A DNA stretch of 64,000 bases, taken from NCBI GenBank assembly GCA_042663485.1, contig JBHTAF010000002.1; one strand, given 5' to 3'. The translations under genes were made by a program, and so were the position numbers. The notes under the pieces are model-generated. The model saw only the letters and a program-made list of their open reading frames with translations, had not been told where the DNA came from and did no database searches. Within the stretch, counting starts at the first letter, position 1. Each line of letters opens with the position of its first letter. Source of the stretch: Natronosalvus sp042663485 (GTDB lineage: Archaea > Halobacteriota > Halobacteria > Halobacteriales > Natrialbaceae). This document shows, one piece after another, positions 41,301-48,790 of this stretch.

Positions 41301-42117
41301 AGCGAGTCAGCCGGCGGCCGAACCCAGCCCCGAGTCCGACCTCGAGGACGAAAGCGAGGAAGTGACGGCGCAGCAGGCAGGCGCGGGGACGGCTGCGACC
41401 GCGGACCACGATGCGGCCGGCGAAGTGACCACCACGGCCGATCCGTCAGCTACGACCGACACGTCTGCCGAAACCAATACGTCTACCACGGCCGAGACGT
41501 CCACTACAGCCGATACGTCCGCCACAAGCAGCACTTCGACCACGACAACCACGGAGACGACCGAGGAGGGAGACGGCACCCTCGAGGGACTGTTCTCCGA
41601 CATGGGGTCGACGCTCGAGCGCCTCGAGGAGGGGCCGAGCACGGAGACACAGACGGAAACGCACTCGAAGCCAGGTCCCGATACGTCGGGATTCGACGCG
41701 ATGTTCCCGGACCGGGATCTGGACTCGATTTTCGGGTCCGGCCCGACGACCGCCGACGGCTCGAGCGACGACGCTGGTTCCGATTCTGACGGCTCGAGCG
41801 ACGACACCCCGGCGGAAGCCCCCCAGGGGTCGATCTTCGACGAGGACGACGGGTCGATCTTCGACGACGAGAATCAGCCCACCGACGCTGGCGCGGGTGA
41901 CGGGCTCGCTGACTCGAGTGCCGGAACGGACACCGTCGACTCGACCGATGGAAGCGGTTCGATCTTCGGTGACGACGGCGACAATTCGATCTTCTCCGAG
42001 GACGGAGCCGACGAGGACGCAAGCGACGCCAGCGAGGAGAGCATGTCGGGCTCGATCTTCTCCGAGGACGGAGACGACGAGCCGGCCGACGACGACGCGG
42101 AGGCAGACGACGAATGA
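38338..42117 (+). CDS. pilB3: Type IV pilus assembly ATPase, PilB3-like, with long acidic tail
   Basis: A 1259-aa secretion ATPase of the GspE/VirB11 family that powers pilus assembly at the inner face of the membrane. The catalytic core is about residues 330-800, with Walker A FAGGTASGKTTSLNA near 541-556, the Asp box SIEDTREVELPQRNW, and Walker B YLVMGEIRGEEG followed by the His box STGHTTYTTFHADS. After it comes a 380-residue Asp/Glu/Ser/Thr-rich tail. The tail ends with six SIF-acidic motifs (DSIFGSG, GSIFDED, GSIFDDE, GSIFGDD, NSIFSED, GSIFSED). ArlI (archaellum) ATPases are about half this size and lack such a tail, so a pilus system is favoured. The gene overlaps the next by 4 bp. Confidence 0.9.
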   Translation: MATEDVDQTDPGAVTKGGDSGSASGSNTQTTHEPTRGADVRVGAYTWADFMTEYGYEDEISILYPHGVSGPDDQLGLDTDGSAESTAPYGADWERVEFDPEPHLGYDPDELPDLIGEVFQPNGDRLQDIFLTYVDPETTPVLKDFYTWEHYKWEYYYDEDGSRPRDGSGEIESFDEEEALGFDPDDIRQKIHQGGQAAMELDDVAEERTVNVSEDLDEDKFFSTEIGDTTVVNRYDLEKAVPFAKKRHYREVERYWVNKPYAFVIIFHSEKENEKKYYAVEPHLNPIEEELRDFLGGKLRTAIKYSDDGIKHTADLDGRREVIEEETRRLLKRYDLFEKSSGKTTKGIIESLRTLLDDEDETPTTADLYLEGTAARPEPAILEDDPDTLTEYQVEKLLYLLKRNFLGYERIDPIKHDINVEDISCDGYNSPVFVYHSGYEQVISNIYHGEDELDDFVVKLAQRSGKGISKRLPQVDTTLPDGSRAQLTLGKEVSDHGTNYTIRQFKDVPFTPVDLINWNTFSLDEMAYLWLAIENHKSLIFAGGTASGKTTSLNAVSLFIPSNTKIVSIEDTREVELPQRNWIASVTRPSFADDDQGDVDEFDLLRAALRQRPDYLVMGEIRGEEGRTLFQVMSTGHTTYTTFHADSVDEVLKRFTTDPINVSKTMFTALDLVSIQTQTRVQGKKVRRNKSLTEINHYEAEHDEINVQDVYQWQAETDEYLKMGDSNTLEEIKFDRGWNDEKLRTELFKRQVILAYLIKNGLNTYSEVAATVQAFINDQETILTLIANGQLENSLEDLQEMESVLIDVDPEKEELVPRPDSTTETYNLSTDILERAEESLFEEYRGQVPSGLASALGDVEQADTIEVDRADVDEFDFGGEVDEDVPDDEWDLGDGSTEFAFDSGDGPAWLDDDGDFPTGDSSDQSQTATADASAADESTAEPATAPASAPELEAGPSETSTAAPDESTSSRSTDEVQPATGSDAAGSQASQPAAEPSPESDLEDESEEVTAQQAGAGTAATADHDAAGEVTTTADPSATTDTSAETNTSTTAETSTTADTSATSSTSTTTTTETTEEGDGTLEGLFSDMGSTLERLEEGPSTETQTETHSKPGPDTSGFDAMFPDRDLDSIFGSGPTTADGSSDDAGSDSDGSSDDTPAEAPQGSIFDEDDGSIFDDENQPTDAGAGDGLADSSAGTDTVDSTDGSGSIFGDDGDNSIFSEDGADEDASDASEESMSGSIFSEDGDDEPADDDAEADDE

Positions 42118-44168
42118 GCCTCCAGTCGAGCGACGGACCGGGCGGCATCGCGAGCAGTTCCGACCTTCTCGGCGAGATGTTCTACCCGCTCTACGACTGG
42201 CTGTTCAGCGAGGACAGCCAGTTCGTCTCCGACCTCGAGACGAAACTCGCCCAGGCACGGATGACCGACACCGTCGAGATGTACCTCTCGCGGTCGCTCG
42301 GCATCGGGTTCATCGCCGGCCTCGTGCTCTGGCTCATGGGACTGATGCTGGGGTACGGCCTGTTCGCCACCGGGGTGATCCAGGTCGATACGATCATCGG
42401 CTTCCCCGTCAGCAGCGAGACGGTTCTCGCGATCATCGACACGCTGCGGATTCCGGCACTGATCGTCACGACGGGCCTGTTCTTCGGGAGCCTCGGGTTC
42501 GCCTTCGGCTTCGGCACACTCGTCGCGATTCCGTACTCGCGCGCGTCGACGCGCAAGCGCGAGATCAACATGCTCCTGACGGACGCCGTCTCCTACATGT
42601 ACGCCCTCTCGGTCGGCGGACTGAACCAGCTCGAGATCCTCGAAGCGATGGCCGAGGCTGACGACACCTACGGCGAGGTTTCGAAGGAGTTCCAGAGCAT
42701 CGTCCAGGAGACCGAGTACTTCGACGTCGATTACCGGACGGCCATCCGAAAGCAGGCAATCGAGACCCCGAGTGACGACCTCTCGCAGTTCCTGACCGAC
42801 ATGCTCTCGATCGTCAACAGCGGCGGCGACATGGAGAGCTTCCTCGAAGACAAGAAGGAAAAACACATGCGAACCGCCAAGCAGGAGCAGGAACTCACCC
42901 TCGAGACGCTCGAACTGTTCGGCGAGATGTACATGACACTCTCGCTGTTTCCGCTCCTGTTGATCATCATCCTCGTGATCATGCAGATGGTGCCGGACGC
43001 AGACGTCGATCCCAACCTGCTGTACATGTCCGTCTACGGACTGATCCCGCTCACGGGAGCGGGCTTCATCGTCCTCGTCTCGACGGTCAAACACGACGAA
43101 CCCGGCGACGGCTACCTCGGAACGTCGAGCGGGGACAGCCGGATCAAGCACGAGCAGGACAGCGGCCTCCTCAACCTGGGTCTCGTCGAGCAGTACACCG
43201 GCGCCCACCGCGTCTTCGACCGGATCAAGAACCGTGAGGGTACCCACGAGACCGTCAAGGTTCTGCAGGCACCGCACATCTTCTTCCGGGACAACCCGCT
43301 GTACACGCTCGCACTGACCGTGCCGGCCGCCCTCGTCGTCGTGACGACGGCGATGGTCAACGGGAGTGCGCCGACCTCGTGGGACGGGATGAAAGCACGG
43401 CCCGTCTGGGGCACGTTCATCTACCTCTACGCGCCGCTTTACATCACGATGGTCCCGCTCTCGGTCTTCCGGGAGTGGAACGTCATCTCCCGGAACGCCG
43501 TCGTCAAGACGCTCTCGGAAGACTTGCGAAAACTCGCGAGCGCGAACGACACCGGCCTCACGCTCCTCGAGTCGCTCAAGTCCGTCTCCGAAACAACCTC
43601 GGGGCGGCTGGCTCGCGAACTCGAGTTGATGCACACCAAAGTCAATTACGGGATGAGCCTCTCGGAGGCGCTCGTCGAGTTCAACAACAAGTACCACATC
43701 CCGCGGCTGGCCCGGACGGTCAAGCTCATCACGAAGTCCCAGGAGGCGTCGAACCAGATTTCGGCGGTGTTGCGGACGGCCGCCCGCTCGAGCGAGAATC
43801 ACGACGACATCGAACGGGAACGAAAGTCCCGGACGCGGATGCAGGTCGTCATCATCATCATGACGTTCATGACGTTGCTCGCGGTGATCGCCATCCTCCA
43901 GACCCAGTTCATCGGGACGATGGCAGGTCTCGAGACGGGCGGCAGCGACGTCGACGCCGGGGCGAACAGTCAGCTCGCGGACGCCAACTTCAGCGAGAAC
44001 GTCGACATCGATCAGCTGTCGCTGCTGTTCTTCCACGCGGTGACCTTGCAGGCCGTCCTCTCGGGGTTCATCAGCGGCTACATCCGTGACGCCGACCTGC
44101 TGAGCGGGTTGAAGTACGTGATCATTCTCTCGACGATCGCCCTGATCGCCTGGGCGCTGGTGGCCTGA
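42114..44168 (+). CDS. pilC3: Type IV pilus membrane platform protein, PilC3-like
   Basis: A 684-aa polytopic membrane protein with two TadC/GspF-type domains: membrane helices at about 62-85 and 110-140 and again near 285-330, then a second set near 390-460 and 580-680. Cytoplasmic parts contain LNQLEILEAMAEADDTYGEV and TGLTLLESLKSVSETTSGRL, the GspF-like helical bundles. It forms the platform on which the PilB3-like ATPase acts. The start overlaps the ATPase stop (ATGA). Confidence 0.9.
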   Translation: MSLQSSDGPGGIASSSDLLGEMFYPLYDWLFSEDSQFVSDLETKLAQARMTDTVEMYLSRSLGIGFIAGLVLWLMGLMLGYGLFATGVIQVDTIIGFPVSSETVLAIIDTLRIPALIVTTGLFFGSLGFAFGFGTLVAIPYSRASTRKREINMLLTDAVSYMYALSVGGLNQLEILEAMAEADDTYGEVSKEFQSIVQETEYFDVDYRTAIRKQAIETPSDDLSQFLTDMLSIVNSGGDMESFLEDKKEKHMRTAKQEQELTLETLELFGEMYMTLSLFPLLLIIILVIMQMVPDADVDPNLLYMSVYGLIPLTGAGFIVLVSTVKHDEPGDGYLGTSSGDSRIKHEQDSGLLNLGLVEQYTGAHRVFDRIKNREGTHETVKVLQAPHIFFRDNPLYTLALTVPAALVVVTTAMVNGSAPTSWDGMKARPVWGTFIYLYAPLYITMVPLSVFREWNVISRNAVVKTLSEDLRKLASANDTGLTLLESLKSVSETTSGRLARELELMHTKVNYGMSLSEALVEFNNKYHIPRLARTVKLITKSQEASNQISAVLRTAARSSENHDDIERERKSRTRMQVVIIIMTFMTLLAVIAILQTQFIGTMAGLETGGSDVDAGANSQLADANFSENVDIDQLSLLFFHAVTLQAVLSGFISGYIRDADLLSGLKYVIILSTIALIAWALVA

Positions 44169-44169
44169 G

Positions 44170-44667
44170 ATGACGCGCCGACGCCCCCGTACCGTCTCGG
44201 TCTCGATCTCACTCGACTCGAGAGGCCAGACCACCCAGGACTTCGCGGTCGGCATCGGGGTGTTCCTGCTCGCGGTCGCGTTCGTGTTCTCGTTCGTCCC
44301 GTCGCTGATCACGCCGTTTTCGGCGTCGACGGCACCGGAGTCGGCACAGGCTGACCGAATCGCCGGCGAGATCGTCACAGAGTACTCGAGCGGGGAGCCG
44401 AACGACCTCGATCTGGCGGCGCTCGAGGACGCCGATCCCGACGGGCTCACGGGACTGGGGCTGCGAAACACCGGGTCGGTTCGGATCGATCGGATCAACG
44501 TGACGGTCGTGAACGCCACTCGAAATCCCCAGTTTGGCGTTGGAGACGAGTACCGGGGCCAGTCGGCGGGTAGTGCGACGCGGATCGTGACGGTTTCGAA
44601 TACGTCGGCGATGCCCGGCGACGTCGACTGCGACCCCGCCTGTCGACTCGTCGTAAGGGTGTGGTAA
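44170..44667 (+). CDS. Pilin-like protein 1 of pilus operon
   Basis: A 165-aa protein with a basic lead, then GQTTQDFAVGIGVFLLAVAF at about residues 18-37, a pilin-like N-terminal helix, and a beta-rich C-terminal domain (TGLGLRNTGSVRIDRINVTV). It opens the set of five small proteins that follow PilB3/PilC3 in haloarchaea and are probably minor pilins or assembly factors. The gap to PilC3 is 1 bp. Confidence 0.75.
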   Translation: MTRRRPRTVSVSISLDSRGQTTQDFAVGIGVFLLAVAFVFSFVPSLITPFSASTAPESAQADRIAGEIVTEYSSGEPNDLDLAALEDADPDGLTGLGLRNTGSVRIDRINVTVVNATRNPQFGVGDEYRGQSAGSATRIVTVSNTSAMPGDVDCDPACRLVVRVW

Positions 44668-44669
44668 CC

Positions 44670-45308
44670 ATGAGACGGAATACACCGAATTCGAGAACGA
44701 CCGATCGCGGCCAGGCGTACACGCTCGAGGGGTTCATCGCGGCGTTCATCCTGTTGATCGCCGTCCTCTTCGCAGTGCAGTCGGTGGTCATCACGCCATC
44801 GTCGGGCGGGGCGGTCGACCGCACTGCCCAGGCCCAGCAACAACAACAGGTCCAGGACGCACTGATCATCGCTCAGCGAGAGAACGACCTCTCGCAAACC
44901 GTTCGGTACGTCGACCTAGACTCGAGCGACGAGTTCGAGGAGTTCCACAACCACTCGAGCGGCGTCCAGGGAGTTTACTCGACGGCGGCGTTCGAGAACG
45001 TATCGACGCTGGGTGCCATTTTGAATCAGCACCTCGACGCCGGACAGAGTTACAACGTGGAGTTACACTACGAAAACGAGTCCGGAGAGGCGGCGTCGCC
45101 GATCAAACTCGTCAACCAGGGACCGCCCTCGAGTACGGCGGTGACGGCGAGTTACACAGTCGTTCTGCACGACGATCAGAATCTGACCTCGCCTGATCAC
45201 GACGATCGAACCCTCGACCAAATACAGGGTACGGAGGGATACATCCCCGATATCGACGACGGTAGCGGCCTCTACAACGTCGTAGAGGTACGGGTGGTCG
45301 TATGGTGA
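44670..45308 (+). CDS. Pilin-like protein 2 of pilus operon
   Basis: A 212-aa protein from ATG 44670 (MRRNTPNSRTTDRGQAYTLE), with the helix GFIAAFILLIAVLFAVQSVV and a beta domain of about 150 residues. The RGQAYTLEG lead before the helix resembles class III cleavage sites. I prefer this ATG to the GTG at 44661. It overlaps the next gene by 7 bp. Confidence 0.75.
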   Translation: MRRNTPNSRTTDRGQAYTLEGFIAAFILLIAVLFAVQSVVITPSSGGAVDRTAQAQQQQQVQDALIIAQRENDLSQTVRYVDLDSSDEFEEFHNHSSGVQGVYSTAAFENVSTLGAILNQHLDAGQSYNVELHYENESGEAASPIKLVNQGPPSSTAVTASYTVVLHDDQNLTSPDHDDRTLDQIQGTEGYIPDIDDGSGLYNVVEVRVVVW

Positions 45309-46156
45309 TGACACAGGAGAAGAGAGACCGCGAACGCGGTCAGCTCGTCCTCATCTCCGCAATCACCATCGCGTTCATCCTCCTCGGCGTCGTCGTCGTG
45401 TTCAACGGCGTCCTCTACACCCAGACGCTCTCCTCGAGCGCGTCGGGGCAGACCGTCTCGGACGCCGAGCGGACGGCAGCAGAAGTGACCCAGGGTGTGC
45501 TGACAGTCGCCGAGCAGCGAGACGAGGTGGCCGTCGACTCGAACGATCAAATCATTACGGACGTCGAGGCGTTCCTGGACCAGTATCAGAACCGGACGGC
45601 GACGAATCGACCAGCGATCGTCTCGAGCAACGTGTCGGCAGTGAATGGAACGTACGCGACCGCGAACCTCTCCGCCGAGCGAAACGTGTCGGACGCCGAT
45701 ATCTACGGAGTGGCGCTTACGCTCGAGAGCGGCGATCTCAACGATAGTGAAAACGTCACCGTCGAACTGGCCGGAAGCCCAGACGTCACGATATCGGAGG
45801 ACGACGGCACCCTCGAGATCGAGCGAGGAGACGACCGCTGTGAGATCGAACTCGACGGAGAGCCGGCGACGATCGACTTCGTCACGGGAACGGTCCACGG
45901 TGCGGAACGGACGACGTGTTCGGCGAGCAGGCTCTCGCTGCCGACGACGAACGTCGACCTCGTCGTTACGCCTAGTGATAACCTCAGCGACGTACAACTT
46001 GAGGTACTCTTCACCGGCGGGGATCCGCTGACAGGCTGGGAGGACGATAAAGACGCCGTCGTCGCAATCAAGATCGGCCTCGAGTACACCACGAACGACC
46101 TCACGCAGTCTCGAACGCTCGAGGTGCCGATGCCGCTGGGGGTGTACAACTCGTGA
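45302..46156 (+). CDS. Pilin-like protein 3 of pilus operon
   Basis: A 284-aa protein: MVMTQEKRDRERGQLVLISA and helix ITIAFILLGVVVVFNGVLYT (about 20-40), then a long beta-rich outer region with N-x-S/T sites (NVSAVNGTYATANLS, NVTVELAGS). RGQLVLIS fits the pseudopilin type found after PilC3. It overlaps the next gene by 4 bp. Confidence 0.75.
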   Translation: MVMTQEKRDRERGQLVLISAITIAFILLGVVVVFNGVLYTQTLSSSASGQTVSDAERTAAEVTQGVLTVAEQRDEVAVDSNDQIITDVEAFLDQYQNRTATNRPAIVSSNVSAVNGTYATANLSAERNVSDADIYGVALTLESGDLNDSENVTVELAGSPDVTISEDDGTLEIERGDDRCEIELDGEPATIDFVTGTVHGAERTTCSASRLSLPTTNVDLVVTPSDNLSDVQLEVLFTGGDPLTGWEDDKDAVVAIKIGLEYTTNDLTQSRTLEVPMPLGVYNS

Positions 46157-46629
46157 TTGGGCCCGAATCGAACGACCGCGGTGTCTCCATCGCCATCACC
46201 CACGTCCTCACCATCGGCATCACGACAGTCCTGATCGCCGGGCTTCTCATCTCCGCCGGGTCGCTCCTCGAGTCCCAGACCGATCGTAGCGCCCAGCAAT
46301 CGCTCGAGACCATCGGGGAACGGCTCTCTGGCGAAATCTCGGCTGTCGATCGAATGACGACCGAGAACGGATCGGCGAATCTTACCGCCGAACATCCGTC
46401 GATGGTCGCCTCGAATCGGTATACAATCACGTTGCTGGATAACGAAACCTGTGCGGATCAGCCGTTACTCACAGACGCGACGAACTGTATGCGATTGAGC
46501 GCACAGAGCGCGGACGTCGATATCTACGTGCCAGTGACCGCCCCCGTCGACGACGGGAGTTCGGTTTCTGGCGGAACCATCCGGATCGTCCACGACGGCG
46601 ACAAAGTTAGACTCGAGCGTGATCGCTAA
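46153..46629 (+). CDS. Pilin-like protein 4 of pilus operon
   Basis: A 158-aa protein from the GTG at 46153, with NDRGVSIAITHVLTIGITTV at residues 6-25 continuing into a hydrophobic helix (LIAGLLISAG) and a beta domain. The helix lacks the SPVIG motif of major pilins, so a minor subunit is likely. It overlaps the next gene by 1 bp. Confidence 0.75.
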   Translation: MIGPESNDRGVSIAITHVLTIGITTVLIAGLLISAGSLLESQTDRSAQQSLETIGERLSGEISAVDRMTTENGSANLTAEHPSMVASNRYTITLLDNETCADQPLLTDATNCMRLSAQSADVDIYVPVTAPVDDGSSVSGGTIRIVHDGDKVRLERDR

Positions 46630-47378
46630 TGTTCGATCGTACCCCCTCCTGTGATCACGACGATCGCGCCGTTTCCGAGGTCCTGGCGTTCATCCTCGTG
46701 TTCACCATCATCATCGGTTCGGTGACGATGGTGTCGGTCTTCGGGATGCAGTCGCTGACGAGCTACCAGGAGGGCGAGCAATTGCGCAACGCCGAGCGGG
46801 CGATGGACGCCCTGAGCGACAACTTCAACGACGTGGTCCGGTACGACGGCGTGACGGCTCGATCGGGCGAACTCAATCTTCGTGGTGGGTCGGTGTCGAC
46901 GGCGCACGAGGGGACGGAGTTGACGATTTCCATCAACGATAGTTCTGGCGATGTGATCAACGAGACCGACGTGACGACTGGCGGCCTCGTATACGAAGCC
47001 GGCAGCGGCACCGACACCATCGCCTACGAGGGCGGCGCCATCTTCCGCGGCGATCATACCGGGAACGTCGTCCTCCAGGAGCCCATGCTCCGCTGTCGGG
47101 ACGACACCGCCGTCGTGTCCCTGCTCGTCATCGAAGCCGAGCCACGAACCCTCCAGAGCAGCGAGATCAACCAGCTCCGGCTCACCGAAAACACGTCGAA
47201 GACGACCCGACGGACCTACACCGGCGTCGACGAGGTGACGGTCGACGTCGGCAACTCCGAGTACAAGATGGCCTGGGAGCGGACGCTCGAGGAGCGTGGG
47301 TTCGGCGAAGATGAGTGCAGTCTCGGCGGCGACGGCCGCGTCACGATTCACGTCGTCTACGCCGACCTCGAGTACTGA
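46629..47378 (+). CDS. Pilin-like protein 5 of pilus operon
   Basis: A 249-aa protein: DDRAVSEVLAFILVFTIIIG at residues 11-30, a clear class III-like site with pilin helix, then a large beta-rich domain (SGELNLRGGSVSTAHEGTEL). The largest of the set after protein 3. It ends the operon; the HsdR-N-like gene is convergent, with a 48-bp gap that contains two copies of ACTGAACGTCAC. Confidence 0.75.
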   Translation: MFDRTPSCDHDDRAVSEVLAFILVFTIIIGSVTMVSVFGMQSLTSYQEGEQLRNAERAMDALSDNFNDVVRYDGVTARSGELNLRGGSVSTAHEGTELTISINDSSGDVINETDVTTGGLVYEAGSGTDTIAYEGGAIFRGDHTGNVVLQEPMLRCRDDTAVVSLLVIEAEPRTLQSSEINQLRLTENTSKTTRRTYTGVDEVTVDVGNSEYKMAWERTLEERGFGEDECSLGGDGRVTIHVVYADLEY

Positions 47379-47426
47379 ACGTCACATCAAACTGAGTACT
47401 GAACGTCACGCCACCTCGAGTACTGC

Positions 47427-48656
47427 TCACTTCCAGTCGCCGGTCAACATCACCCGATACCCCGCTCGAGCGCCGAGCGCCTCGACTCGAGCGGCGTGGT
47501 CAGTCGAAGAACCCGCGGTATTGAGGTGGTACCCGTTCGAAAGTTCCCGGCTCCGTGAGAGGCGCGATGCACCATCCCGGTCGACGAGAACCGGGGGGTC
47601 CAGGGTGCCACCGGCCTCGTGGGCCTCGGGTTCCGATCCGGGCCACGGAACGTGGACGCCCGATAGTCCCCGCTCGAGGAGGAACTCGGCGGCGTGGACG
47701 AGCGCCTCCGTGGACGAACCGTGGCCGATAGCCCCGATCGAGCCGTGATCGGCGAAGAAACGGGCGACGTACTCACCGTCCGATCGTGTCGTCGGTTCGT
47801 TTCGGTCGGTAGATGGGGTGGTGTTGCTGGTAGTGTCATCGCCAGCGTCGCCGTCACCGGAGTCGCCAGCGTCGGGTCGTTTGTCGGGAGGACCGTCCAG
47901 CGACCGCTCGCAGTACTGGACGCGGTCTCGAGTCGGCTTCTCGAGGGGCTCGCTCTCGTCCTCGGCCTCGGCAGCCTCGCTCTCGAACGTCGGGGTCCCG
48001 GCGTCGGGGTTTCCAGACGTGGACGGAGACGCGGACGCGGCGTCGGTCCCCGAGAACGAACCGATCAGATGTTCGATCAGTCGGTCGACGGCCGCCTCGA
48101 GTTCGTCGGTGTAGGCCGACCCGGTGACCGCCTCGAGATCGTCGACGAGCGTCTCTCGCACCGCCGTACGCTCGACGGCCAGCCGACGAGCGACGGTCGC
48201 TCTGGAGTGGCGCCCAAGACGCCGCTCGAGCGCCGGTCTCTGGTAGTGCTCGAGTAGCGGGTCGAGTGTCTCCCGGCGGCGAAGGTCGCAGTGATGAGTG
48301 TCGATCGAGTCCGTTCCGGCGAGCAAAACCGCCTCGCGGCCGTCGGTGTAGATCGCGCGATCGACCCCGGTTTCGGCGAGACAGGTCCCGAGTGCCGAGA
48401 GGCGATCACTCGAGGGGAACGCGCTCGCCGGATCGACAGTCACGAACAGCGCGGGGGTCGCCTCGATCGAACAGACGTACTCGAGTGTGGTTCCCGCCAC
48501 CGAGATGTTTCGCCGGCAGTCATGGACGGTGTTCCAGCCAAGGGCGCTCAACAGCATGTCGACGATTGGCGTCGTTTCAGCCAGTGTCTCCGGTGGCGCG
48601 GCTTCACACAGGAGCCGGGTTCGGGTAACGAACGTCTCGAGGCGGGGGGTAGACAT
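47427..48656 (-). CDS. HsdR-N-like nuclease-fold protein, unknown role
   Basis: A 409-aa protein. The first 120 residues (TETTPIVDMLLSALGWN-like region, LEYVCSIEATPALFVTVDPA, GVDRAIYTDGREAVLLA) resemble the N-terminal domain of type I restriction subunits and related PD-(D/E)XK proteins. The middle (about 215-300) is an acidic disordered linker, and the C-terminus (about 305-409: GSSTEALVHAAEFLLERGLS) is a separate small domain. No helicase or methylase genes are adjacent, so this is not a restriction system. Function unknown; the gene is convergent with the pilus operon. Confidence 0.6.
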   Translation of the reverse strand: MSTPRLETFVTRTRLLCEAAPPETLAETTPIVDMLLSALGWNTVHDCRRNISVAGTTLEYVCSIEATPALFVTVDPASAFPSSDRLSALGTCLAETGVDRAIYTDGREAVLLAGTDSIDTHHCDLRRRETLDPLLEHYQRPALERRLGRHSRATVARRLAVERTAVRETLVDDLEAVTGSAYTDELEAAVDRLIEHLIGSFSGTDAASASPSTSGNPDAGTPTFESEAAEAEDESEPLEKPTRDRVQYCERSLDGPPDKRPDAGDSGDGDAGDDTTSNTTPSTDRNEPTTRSDGEYVARFFADHGSIGAIGHGSSTEALVHAAEFLLERGLSGVHVPWPGSEPEAHEAGGTLDPPVLVDRDGASRLSRSRELSNGYHLNTAGSSTDHAARVEALGARAGYRVMLTGDWK

Positions 48657-48790
48657 GTGCGTTCAGTGGCGGATACTCGGGTAGGTATCCCGGGCTGACA
48701 ACTTAAACGACACTGTTCTGCAGAGACCTGTTCTCAGTCGTGATAATCACGGGAGAGGATTTATTGTGAATGATACCTGTCTATGACCGT

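Noticed and set aside
41874..44897. 1007-aa open frame on the minus strand
   Set aside because: Lies opposite the PilB3/PilC3-like genes; its sequence is the usual antisense product of GC-rich acidic genes (Arg/Val/Asp-rich, no domains).
38338..47378. Reading the cluster as an archaellum (arl/fla) operon
   Set aside because: The ATPase is about twice ArlI length with a PilB3-type tail, the membrane protein has two TadC domains, and no archaellins or ArlF/G/H are present.
47427..48656. Type I restriction system
   Set aside because: Only an HsdR-N-like domain is present; no helicase motor, HsdM or HsdS gene is in the neighbourhood.
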